Part shown: positions 8,054 through 14,721 of the stretch, in pieces
Layout of the letters: each line of letters opens with the position of its first letter
Numbering within the stretch: the stretch's first letter is position 1
Source: Vitreoscilla sp.
GTDB taxonomy: Bacteria > Pseudomonadota > Gammaproteobacteria > Burkholderiales > Burkholderiaceae_C
DNA: 64,000 nucleotides
Assembly (NCBI GenBank): GCA_018780145.1
Contig: JADMKA010000089.1
Location: 16,318-80,317 of the forward strand
Direction: 5' to 3'
Position numbers and translations under genes: made by a program
The notes under the pieces: generated by a model
What the model was told of the DNA's origin: nothing
Seen by the model: only the letters and a program-made list of their open reading frames with translations
The model's database searches: none

Positions 8054-8118
8054 CGTGGATCCTCACTGGGAAACCTTTGTGTGGTGTGAGTCTGCTGACA
8101 GCGACCGGCTGGCGAAAG

Positions 8119-8162
8119 TGTCAAGCCTCGCACTTGACATCGTGCAAACAGTTGGATAGTGA
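8119..8162 (+). promoter_or_regulatory. Promoter with inverted-repeat operator upstream of the Cas12/TnpB-like gene
   Basis: TGTCAAG (8119-8125) and CTTGACA (8133-8139) form a perfect 7-bp inverted repeat with a 7-bp spacer. Its right arm contains a consensus -35 hexamer TTGACA (8134-8139). A weak -10 (TAGTGA or GATAGT) follows at 15-17 bp, only a few bases before the ATG at 8169, so the mRNA may be nearly leaderless. A repressor bound to the dyad would cover the -35. Confidence 0.5.
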
Positions 8163-8168
8163 ACACCG

Positions 8169-9698
8169 ATGGTGAAGCGGGGTCGAGACGACAAACAGAC
8201 GCGAACCTACAAGTTCGGCGTTCTGCGCGTACTGTCAGGCGAAGAGGCGGCGCTCGCCGAGTTGGACAGCCAGCATGACCTGTGGGAATTGCTATGCGCC
8301 GAGGAGGCGCGCAGCCGCAAGCATTTCGACCGGTGGCTCGTAGAGCGGGACCCGGCACTTGGCGAGCTCGATGCCCGGATCAAAGAGGCGACCATCGCAC
8401 TGGCTGCCCTAGGTCGGCATGACCCCGGTGAAGGCGCCCCCGACTGCAAGGAAACCGCGCGGGCCACGCTTGATCGAATCATCGGTGCCGCGGCCAGCGA
8501 GGCACAGACGCGCCGCCACGCCCTCATGGCCAGGGAACACGCGGTAGTAGCCCAAATGCGTTCGGACACCCGTAACCGGCTCTACAACGCAGCCAAGGAA
8601 GTCGACCTTTGGTGGTGCCACCGCGAGGCAGTCCTGGCTTGGTTCGAAACAGCGCGCTGGAACGCCATACGAGCCGGCGTCCACGTGTGGCCGAAACGAG
8701 GCAACGGGGGAGGCACCCTAAAGGCGCGATTCACGGGCTCCGGCAAACGGATCACCGTGGGCGACCTCTTTGACGGCAAGACGTCCTCTTGCTCGCTTCG
8801 AGAGGCGCGCGCGGACGAGCTTGGCCCACGTATGCTCGGCACCAAAGGCGACGGCGGCCGTCGCGTCGCAGTAACGCTTCGCGCTTCCGGCTCGTTCATT
8901 GGCGGGCAGACGCAGGTCACCTTCCTGACCACGTTGCACCGCGATTTGCCAAGGGACCTGGTGGTCAAGGAAGCACTACTGACCTGCCGCCCGCTGGCTG
9001 GTTCTAGGCCCTTGGCCACTTGGTCCTTCGGGCTCGTGGTGGAAGGTCAGACGCCCCAGAGAGTGCTCGAGCACGGGCACATCGTCGTTGATGTTCTCAG
9101 CACCGGACCATGCGCCCCGGTTGATGACAGCTTCGTTGTGGCGAATGCGACATGGGAGACCGAACGGTTTCGGGCGACGATCCCCGTGAAGTGGGCCGAG
9201 CGCCTGCAACGCGCGAACGCTGTTGAGGCCAAGCGCGACGCCCTGCAGGCACAGACATTGAGGTGGCTGCAGCAACGCGTAAGAGAGATTTCAGGCCCCG
9301 AACATGCCGCGTTCGCCAGTGCCATTGAGAACCTTTTGAGCGCCCCCCTGGGGCGCAGGGACCTGCAGCGCGCGTTCTCTGACCCTGGCCTGCGTGCGGC
9401 GACAGAGAGTGCGATGGGATCCGCAAACACGGAGCAGCTCCTGAGAGAAATCGCGGAGATTGTTCGACTGACCGAGCAGGTGGCACACACGCGCGCTGGG
9501 TTCGCACGCAGCCGCCAGCATGAGTACAAGGTGTTTGCTGCAAGGGTGGTTGCAATCGCCCGATCGGTTGTGATTCGCTACGACAAGGGCGATGCCGAGC
9601 AGTCAAACCGGTGGCTGGTGCCCATCGAAGTGGTGCGAAGTGTCCAGAGCGCCTGTCTTCGCGACGCCGTCCCCTGTGCAATCGAGAGCATGAACTAA
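8169..9698 (+). CDS. Cas12/TnpB-superfamily-like protein, RuvC degenerate and C-terminally short
   Basis: 509 residues. The order of segments follows the phage and plasmid Cas12/TnpB-like proteins I know: an N-terminal Tyr-Lys-Phe-Gly-Val-Leu strand and helical bundle (about 14-145, with Arg-Leu-Tyr-Asn-Ala); a beta-rich middle with Thr-Thr-Leu-His-Arg-Asp-Leu-Pro (about 254-261); a RuvC-I-like strand with a possible catalytic Asp308 (Val-Val-Asp-Val-Leu-Ser); a long helical part containing Lys-Arg-Asp (355-357); and a RuvC-II-like region with Tyr-Lys-Val-Phe-Ala-Ala-Arg. The expected RuvC-II Glu is Arg470. The protein stops at Ser-Met-Asn, where a zinc ribbon and RuvC-III would follow. It is therefore probably nuclease-dead. 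No CRISPR array or cas1/2 is nearby. The assignment is by pattern memory, not by a search. Confidence 0.5.
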   Translation: MVKRGRDDKQTRTYKFGVLRVLSGEEAALAELDSQHDLWELLCAEEARSRKHFDRWLVERDPALGELDARIKEATIALAALGRHDPGEGAPDCKETARATLDRIIGAAASEAQTRRHALMAREHAVVAQMRSDTRNRLYNAAKEVDLWWCHREAVLAWFETARWNAIRAGVHVWPKRGNGGGTLKARFTGSGKRITVGDLFDGKTSSCSLREARADELGPRMLGTKGDGGRRVAVTLRASGSFIGGQTQVTFLTTLHRDLPRDLVVKEALLTCRPLAGSRPLATWSFGLVVEGQTPQRVLEHGHIVVDVLSTGPCAPVDDSFVVANATWETERFRATIPVKWAERLQRANAVEAKRDALQAQTLRWLQQRVREISGPEHAAFASAIENLLSAPLGRRDLQRAFSDPGLRAATESAMGSANTEQLLREIAEIVRLTEQVAHTRAGFARSRQHEYKVFAARVVAIARSVVIRYDKGDAEQSNRWLVPIEVVRSVQSACLRDAVPCAIESMN

Positions 9699-9800
9699 GG
9701 GGAAAGCGCTGCTATGCTCGCGCTGGCCTGTCCGGTGGCTTGCGAAAACCGGAACGTAAGATTGACTCCGTTCTCGGAGCAACCTTCAGGGGCTTTGAAC

Positions 9801-10205
9801 CTAGCCGTTGGCGGGGTGACCCAAAGCTTCCATGACCGCATCGAGCCACCCGGTTCGATGCACTGCTGTCGCCAGGGCTGGCAGGCACTGAAGTGGGTGC
9901 AGTTCCTCGCCTGCGCGCACCAAGACTGCATTGGTGGAAATGCTGGTCAGGTCGCTGATCACTGGTAAGCCAGTCGCGATCTCGGCCCAGCTCCAAGCCA
10001 CGCCAACCCGGCGACCGGCGGCTTGACTCAGCCACAGTGTCGAGCCGTGACGCAGCCCGTTTTCAGGGGACGGCGTGTTGGCGACCGTTGACAAGACGTG
10101 GTCGAAGTGGAGATCGGTGAACTCGACGTCAGTCAGGCGCGCATCGCCATAGCGAACCAGGCGCGCGAACGGCTCAAGAAGGGCCTCGGCCTGCCGCCCA
10201 GACAT
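9801..10205 (-). CDS. LuxR-associated small protein (DUF4902-like), copy 1
   Basis: 134 residues from the ATG at 10205 (a TTG codon directly precedes it). It begins 18 bp after the stop of the LuxR gene at 10224 and is probably co-translated with it. The centre contains Val-Gly-Val-Ala-Trp-Ser-Trp-Ala-Glu-Ile, then Ser-Thr-Asn-Ala-Val-Leu-Val, and a late tryptophan. The protein at 12430 has the same order of motifs, so the two are paralogues. The Trp-x-Trp pattern recalls DUF4902 proteins found near quorum-sensing genes of Burkholderiales. That name is from memory, and the function is unknown. Confidence 0.65.
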   Translation of the reverse strand: MSGRQAEALLEPFARLVRYGDARLTDVEFTDLHFDHVLSTVANTPSPENGLRHGSTLWLSQAAGRRVGVAWSWAEIATGLPVISDLTSISTNAVLVRAGEELHPLQCLPALATAVHRTGWLDAVMEALGHPANG

Positions 10206-10223
10206 CAAAGCCCGCGCTCCGTT

Positions 10224-10946
10224 CTACAAAGGAATCCATCCCAGATGGAGAGCCCGCGCGGCGGCCTGGTGCTTGCCCGCACACCCGAGTTTGGTAGCAG
10301 CGAGGTGACCGTACTTCGCAACCGAGGCCTCCGTCATATTCAAGAGCTTGCCAACTTCGTTCGCCGTTTTGCCGGCGAGGGTCCATTGGAGCACTTGAAC
10401 CTCATCCTGTGTGAGCGGTGATTCATCAAGGGACGCGCCTTCACTGCGCACCCAGGCTGCCTCATGAAGGTGAATCGCGAACAGCTGCACTTGTGCGATG
10501 ACTGGAGTCAGCGAAGCCGCGTCGCGGCGAATCGATCGGTCCACGTCGAAGCTGACGATGAAATTCCGCCCGTGCGGGAGTCGCAGCGCGAGGCAGACCC
10601 CTTGCTCCAGGCCGTATTCCGACATCGCGACGTACAGCTCTCCTTGACCTGCATGTTGGTACAGCGCGGCGTCCCAGACGCCGAGTAAGGAAGTACGTGT
10701 GACGTGCTTCAGGACCACATCGAGCGTTGGCCCAGGCCGCTCGTGGACGAGACTGGGTGCATGCTCCTCGAACACCTGGAGCTCGATGCCTTGGAAGGAC
10801 GTCGATCCGGGCTGCTCCTCCACGGCAACCGCTGTGCCCCAGCGAAACCCGAACTCCTTGATGGCCAAGTTAAAGGTATCGGCGATCTCGCGCTCAGTTG
10901 TTGAACGCCCCAACGAGTCCAGTAGATTCAGAATGCTCAGGCTCAT
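10224..10946 (-). CDS. LuxR-type regulator 1
   Basis: An N-terminal autoinducer-binding domain (about 1-165) precedes a LuxR/GerE helix-turn-helix (about 175-238, Leu-Thr-Gln-Asp-Glu-Val...Gly-Lys-Thr-Ala-Asn-Glu-Val). I place the start at the internal ATG whose product begins Met-Ser-Leu-Ser-Ile-Leu (240 residues), because this matches the length of the other two LuxR proteins here; an upstream frame reaches 11123. In the ligand pocket the usual Asp-Pro pair reads Asp-Val and the Trp of Gly-Val-Trp-Asp is kept. No luxI gene is in the window. The small partner gene follows directly. Confidence 0.82.
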   Translation of the reverse strand: MSLSILNLLDSLGRSTTEREIADTFNLAIKEFGFRWGTAVAVEEQPGSTSFQGIELQVFEEHAPSLVHERPGPTLDVVLKHVTRTSLLGVWDAALYQHAGQGELYVAMSEYGLEQGVCLALRLPHGRNFIVSFDVDRSIRRDAASLTPVIAQVQLFAIHLHEAAWVRSEGASLDESPLTQDEVQVLQWTLAGKTANEVGKLLNMTEASVAKYGHLAATKLGCAGKHQAAARALHLGWIPL

Positions 10947-11121
10947 CGCCTTCGAGGGCCCATCGTGAAGTCGTCGTTGATACCCGACCCGTGGCGCAGC
11001 TGCTGCGGCCAGGAACTCACCCGCTAGTCGAACGGCTTCTGCCAGTGGCTTTCGACGCTCCTGGCCCCATGGCATATCGGTCTGCGGGTGAGTCGGAAGT
11101 GGGCGCATGCCGATCGGCGAC

Positions 11122-11162
11122 AAAAAAGTGGGTGCTGGCAGCGATGAACGTCGCCAGCACCC
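11122..11162 (-). terminator. Rho-independent terminator (leftward)
   Basis: GGGTGCTGGC (11130-11139) pairs perfectly with GCCAGCACCC (11153-11162) around a 13-nt loop. On the - strand the stem is followed by ACTTTTTT. It would end a transcript from the LuxR2 side or from the lux-box-like site, before LuxR1. Confidence 0.75.
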
Positions 11163-11500
11163 GGTAAGTCAACCAACTTAGACCCAAAGGCCGCATCACT
11201 TGGATGCCACCTAGCCAAGCCAGACGCTGGTTGTGGAGGGATTCTGAAACGCTTGTCCTGGGCAAATTGGGCCAGTCGACATGACGCATCGACTGGCGCG
11301 GATGGCGTGGATGCTTCGCTACGGATTGATGAGGGGTGGTGCCGAGAAATCGTTACGACTGACGATGTCAGCCGCCTGCGTACGGAAAACCGCAACGGGC
11401 CATCAAGTCGCAGAAAAATTCAAACATGGGGTGCTCCTGGTAGGTGCTGTAGGGTCTCTCGCGCTGAATGAGATTTCAGCAGAACGAGGCTACTTGCGAA

Positions 11501-11518
11501 CCTACAAACCCTTGTAGG
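11501..11518. promoter_or_regulatory. lux-box-like palindrome
   Basis: CCTACAA-ACCC-TTGTAGG is a perfect 7-bp inverted repeat with a 4-bp spacer, 18 bp in all. Size and symmetry fit binding sites of LuxR-type dimers. It lies 66 bp beyond the 3' end of the LuxR2 gene. Confidence 0.55.
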
Positions 11519-11583
11519 GTCGGCACACCAAGATGCGATAGTTACAACCAGCAACCCTTCGAGGGTGGGGCAATGAGCGTGCC

Positions 11584-12300
11584 CTACTGCTTGATAAGTC
11601 CCAGCGAAATGGCCTTCAACACCGCGACTTGCTTCGAGGACGCATCGAGCTTCCTGAAGATGTTGCGCAGGTGAAAGTTGACTGTGTGCTCACTCATGCC
11701 GAGCAGCTGCCCAGTCGCCCACGCCGACTTGCCTTCCATCGATCGCAGAAGCACCTCACGTTCACGCGGGGTGAGAGTAGGCGCAGGTGTCTTCGGGGGC
11801 TCTGGAGTAAGGAGACGTTGCGCGGCGTCTTGGCAATGGACCGCAAGGAGCTGGAGATCTGCCAGCATGCGAGTGATCTTTTGCTCGCTGCGCGGAAGCG
11901 GGCGCTCCCGATCAAGGCCCAGAAGAAATTGCTTGTTTCCTGGCAGGCGAAGCGCCACTGAAATCCCAGTTCGATACCCATAGGGCGCGGCGCGCTCCCA
12001 CAGCTCCGGAGCCCCGGCCTGAACGTAGAACTTTTGGTCGTAGAGAAACGGCAGCCCGTGGGTCCGCAACTGGGTAAGGACCGGGTCCTTCTTCGAAATG
12101 TCCTTGTCAGCCGACAGCGAGGCAAAGTCCTCGGGTCTATTGCCCACATACAGGAAGTCTGTCTCACTACCTGGCCTTTCGACCACAAGTACCGATGAGA
12201 CCAGGCCGAAATCCATCGCGTGTGCGAAATCAATGAGTCGGCGGCGGAAGGTCGTTTTGTCCGCTGACTGACTTACGTCAAAAAAGTTCTGCAGCTGCAT
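11584..12300 (-). CDS. LuxR-type regulator 2
   Basis: 238 residues: autoinducer-binding domain (about 15-160) and LuxR-type helix-turn-helix (about 172-236, Leu-Thr-Pro-Arg-Glu-Arg-Glu-Val-Leu...Asn-Phe-His-Leu-Arg-Asn-Ile). The Asp-Pro pair that contacts the homoserine-lactone head group is present (Lys-Lys-Asp-Pro-Val), while the usual Trp after it is Tyr (Phe-Leu-Tyr-Asp). The gene is divergent from the small partner gene at 12430, and the shared promoter region holds a lux-box-like palindrome. No synthase is nearby, so it is a LuxR solo in this window. Confidence 0.9.
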   Translation of the reverse strand: MQLQNFFDVSQSADKTTFRRRLIDFAHAMDFGLVSSVLVVERPGSETDFLYVGNRPEDFASLSADKDISKKDPVLTQLRTHGLPFLYDQKFYVQAGAPELWERAAPYGYRTGISVALRLPGNKQFLLGLDRERPLPRSEQKITRMLADLQLLAVHCQDAAQRLLTPEPPKTPAPTLTPREREVLLRSMEGKSAWATGQLLGMSEHTVNFHLRNIFRKLDASSKQVAVLKAISLGLIKQ

Positions 12301-12349
12301 CTGACCCTCCGCGCGCCTCTGATCTGGTCCGGTGCGCGCTGACCCCTAC

Positions 12350-12369
12350 ACCTACCAAGGTTGGCGGGT
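12350..12369. promoter_or_regulatory. lux-box-like imperfect palindrome in divergent promoter
   Basis: ACCTACCAAGGTTGGCGGGT is a 20-bp imperfect palindrome (ACC...GGT outside, CCAA/TTGG inside). It sits between the divergent starts of LuxR2 (50 bp away) and the partner gene (60 bp away), the expected place for an operator controlling both. Confidence 0.5.
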
Positions 12370-12429
12370 TGAACCGGGACGGAACGCAGCGGAAACTGCA
12401 GCGTACCGCAAACAACATGGGAGCATCCT

Positions 12430-12906
12430 ATGGGGCAACAAGCAATGACAACGATTGGAATGTGGCGGCCTGTGCAGAAGCACTTGGCAGAATGGGCAGA
12501 CGTGGCTTCACAATTTCGGCAACTTCAGGTGGTACAGCAACCACGCGAAGGCTTGAGCGTGGCCCGTCAAGGGCAAGTCATCTGGGGCTGCTCTGTCGGG
12601 GACTCGCCTGTCGCCCTCGGTTGGGACTGGGCCGAAATCCGCAGCGGCGTCGTTGTACTGGCCTGCCCGATGAACGTGTTCTCGAACGTCACCCTGTTGT
12701 CCGCAGACGGCACGAGTCTGGATCAGGGCAAATCGCTTCTCGAGCTGAACAACACAATTCATGAGCTTGACTGGCAACGTGCCGTCTGCTCTGAATTGTT
12801 CTGGCCGCGCGCACTTCCGGCGCGGTTTGCCGAACGGACAGCTAAGAGCGGCGTTGCGCGTCGTCGTGCCGGGTCGATCGATGCGGAGCATCGCCTGGCC
12901 GCCTGA
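12430..12906 (+). CDS. LuxR-associated small protein (DUF4902-like), copy 2
   Basis: 158 residues from an ATG with GGGAG 6 nt upstream; a second in-frame ATG lies 15 nt further on. Its core (Val-Ala-Leu-Gly-Trp-Asp-Trp-Ala-Glu-Ile, then Phe-Ser-Asn-Val-Thr-Leu-Leu, then Leu-Asp-Trp-Gln) aligns with the protein at 9801, so both derive from one family that travels with LuxR genes. The last ~35 residues are Arg-rich and lack a counterpart in copy 1, so the 3' end may have been remodelled. Function unknown. Confidence 0.65.
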   Translation: MGQQAMTTIGMWRPVQKHLAEWADVASQFRQLQVVQQPREGLSVARQGQVIWGCSVGDSPVALGWDWAEIRSGVVVLACPMNVFSNVTLLSADGTSLDQGKSLLELNNTIHELDWQRAVCSELFWPRALPARFAERTAKSGVARRRAGSIDAEHRLAA

Positions 12907-12912
12907 AGCAAT

Positions 12913-13131
12913 TCATGGCTTGAACACACGCGGGATTGCCCTCGTGGCAGGTTGGTGCGGTTGGTCGTCGCGACGCCACACCCAAAGCGCTACAGGGGCA
13001 GCATCGGTCCACAATCCGCGCCGTGAGGCCTTGGCCTCACGCTCAAACGCCTTGATGGCCGGGTCCGTCAGGTACTTGGCGCAGGGTGTCGCCATCCGTG
13101 ATGGCGATGACGAAGCAAAGGAGAAGCACAC
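12913..13131 (-). pseudogene. Remnant of a thermonuclease (SNase) family gene
   Basis: The leftward frame encodes Ile-Lys-Ala-Phe-Glu-Arg-Glu-Ala-Lys-Ala-Ser-Arg-Arg-Gly-Leu-Trp followed by Trp-Val-Trp-Arg-Arg. This is the typical C-terminal helix and tail of staphylococcal-nuclease-like proteins (Glu-Ala-x-Ala-x-x-Arg-Arg-Gly-Leu-Trp...Pro-Trp-x-Trp-Arg). The catalytic beta-barrel part is missing, so only the 3' end of the gene remains. Confidence 0.55.
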
Positions 13132-13247
13132 TCATTGGCCGGAGTGTCGTCCATGCACCCATCCTGTGTTAGGAAACGGATACTCAAATCGCCCACACAC
13201 CGGGTGATTCTCCGCTAAGCTAATGCGTCGCCGATGAGGATGAAGCG

Positions 13248-13982
13248 ATGACGAGCACGATGTTGCGGGAAGAGTTTCAAACCGTCTTGGCGGCCACCTC
13301 TGTCGAGGATTTCCGGGGCCAGCTCGTCCGCTACGCACACCAAGCTGGATTCGAGTTCGTGGGAGGCATGCTCGTCATAGATCACGATGGAGGTCGGTCC
13401 GACTTCATCAATGTTGACAACATGCCCGAAGCCTATCGAAATGGGGCGGGTTGCCTTGCGTCGAACTATCGACGTGATCCCTTGATGCAGCATTGCAAGC
13501 GCAGCTCCTTGCCGATCGTCTGGGATCAGTCCACCTATGTGCGCGATGGCGCCGCTGATTTGTGGGAAGACCAAGCCGCATACGGCTACCGCTCGGGAAT
13601 GGCGGTCACCCTCCATTTGCCTCTGGGCATCCACTTCATGATGGGGCTCGACTGCAACCGGCATGGCCAGATTTCGGACCCGGAGCTCCGGGCACGTGTG
13701 GCCGACCTGCAGTTGTATGCAACTCATGCCTGCGAGACCGCTCAGCGGCTTTTCGGTGTGCACAAGCCCGAACACGATCCCATGTGCGCGCTGAGTACGC
13801 GCGAGGTTGAAGCACTGAAATGGACTATGGAAGGGAAGACGGCTTGGGAGGTTGGGATGCTCCTGAATGTCGCTGAGCGAACTGCGAACAAGCATCTTCA
13901 GAACGCCATGCAGAAGCTGGATGCACTGACCAAGCATCAAGCGGCACTGAAGGCCTTGCGATTGGGACTACTGAGCCTGTAG
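13248..13982 (+). CDS. LuxR-type regulator 3
   Basis: 244 residues with an autoinducer-binding domain (about 18-165) and LuxR-type helix-turn-helix (about 178-242, Leu-Ser-Thr-Arg-Glu-Val-Glu-Ala-Leu...Ala-Asn-Lys-His-Leu-Gln-Asn-Ala). Pocket residues are the best preserved of the three: Arg-Arg-Asp-Pro-Leu, Ile-Val-Trp-Asp and Ser-Gly-Met. It is clearly a paralogue of LuxR2 (both carry Tyr-Gly-Tyr-Arg-x-Gly and Trp-Ala/Glu-x-Gly-x-Leu-Leu). The partner gene at 12430 lies upstream on the same strand, with the nuclease remnant between. Confidence 0.9.
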   Translation: MTSTMLREEFQTVLAATSVEDFRGQLVRYAHQAGFEFVGGMLVIDHDGGRSDFINVDNMPEAYRNGAGCLASNYRRDPLMQHCKRSSLPIVWDQSTYVRDGAADLWEDQAAYGYRSGMAVTLHLPLGIHFMMGLDCNRHGQISDPELRARVADLQLYATHACETAQRLFGVHKPEHDPMCALSTREVEALKWTMEGKTAWEVGMLLNVAERTANKHLQNAMQKLDALTKHQAALKALRLGLLSL

Positions 13983-14121
13983 GGCGTCTCTCCCAGTACC
14001 GCTGTGTCCGCATTTGCAGCGACACAATGTCTGCACGGCGAGGCATCGCGCAGGCCCAGCCATTGGATTGCGCCCACCGGTAACGCGCTCAAGGCGCGGC
14101 CGCGTTCCGCCCCATAAGAAA

Positions 14122-14149
14122 AGCCCGCGACCATCGCTGGCGGCGGGCT
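14122..14149 (-). terminator. Rho-independent terminator-like hairpin (leftward)
   Basis: AGCCCGC (14122-14128) pairs with GCGGGCT (14143-14149). Read leftward, the stem runs into TTTTCTT. It lies in the gene-free stretch between LuxR3 and the interrupted gene. Confidence 0.5.
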
Positions 14150-14317
14150 CGACTCCCGGACATCACGTCGCTCGTGGCGACCCGAAGACGGACTCTCTGC
14201 GCTGGGTGACGGGTTCCCGTGGACTGTCGTCCAACTCCGCCCAATGGTGCGGTCGGTTTTGCGCGTTGAAGTCGTCACTATAACCGCGCCATATGGCAGC
14301 CACGTGTCAGGACACAC

Positions 14318-14597
14318 GTGCCCGCGAAACCATCCTGCCCTCGGCCCTCGCGGCCCACGGGCGTGCTGACCCCCAACCTGCTGCTCGAGGTCAACGATGA
14401 CGCACCGGCTGCCTCCAAGGCGACCCTGCTGGTGGCCCACTGCCCGGGCGACACGGCCGCCCAGGCCGCCTGTGGTGCCGCCAAGGCCCGCCGATCAATA
14501 GCCTCGCCAACTCCGTCACCGCCGTGACCAAGCTGTCGATCGGACCGCTGGGCAGTTCCAAGCGGGCCAGCCCTCCGCAGTTCCCGGATCCGCTGCT
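14318..14597 (+). pseudogene. 5' part of a gene interrupted by the Tn3-family transposon
   Basis: Coding-like sequence (Leu-Leu-Leu-Glu-Val-Asn-Asp-Asp..., then in another frame Ser-Ile-Gly-Pro-Leu-Gly-Ser-Ser-Lys...Phe-Pro-Asp-Pro-Leu-Leu) runs to the transposon edge. Removing the transposon and one CTGCT copy joins it in frame to the fragment at 24049, giving a product ending Ala-Val-Ser-Asp-His-Cys-Pro-Leu-Val-Ala. Ser-Asp-His-x-Pro near a C-terminus is typical of endonuclease/exonuclease/phosphatase proteins, a tentative call. A frameshift near 14490 suggests decay before or after insertion. Confidence 0.45.
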
Positions 14598-14635
14598 GGG
14601 GTGATCTCGGTTTCGGTGTAATTCGTAGCGGTAGC
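14598..14635 (+). repeat. Left terminal inverted repeat of the Tn3-family transposon
   Basis: 38 bp starting GGGGTGATCTCGG and ending GCGGTAGC. Its reverse complement equals 24011-24048 at 36 of 38 positions. Confidence 0.93.
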
Positions 14636-14721
14636 CCACCCGGGTAAACCCGGCACGGCGTTTCCGCTCGCCACCGTCATAGTTCCAGCCCCGCGCCGCT
14701 GCGTCTCGCCGGAGCCCTGAC

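Larger units (their letters stand above)
10947..11583. other. Intergenic region between LuxR1 and LuxR2 genes
   Basis: No ORF here looks like a protein gene. The region carries a lux-box-like palindrome (11501-11518) and a leftward hairpin-plus-T-run terminator (11122-11162), about 340 bp apart. This would suit a non-coding transcript or a long leader of LuxR1. Confidence 0.5.

Noticed and set aside
8054..9800. CRISPR array near the Cas12/TnpB-like gene
   Set aside because: I looked for regularly spaced direct repeats on both sides and found none; only the short promoter dyad is present.
10947..11123. N-terminal extension of LuxR1
   Set aside because: The added residues have no counterpart in LuxR2 or LuxR3 and cross the likely leader region.
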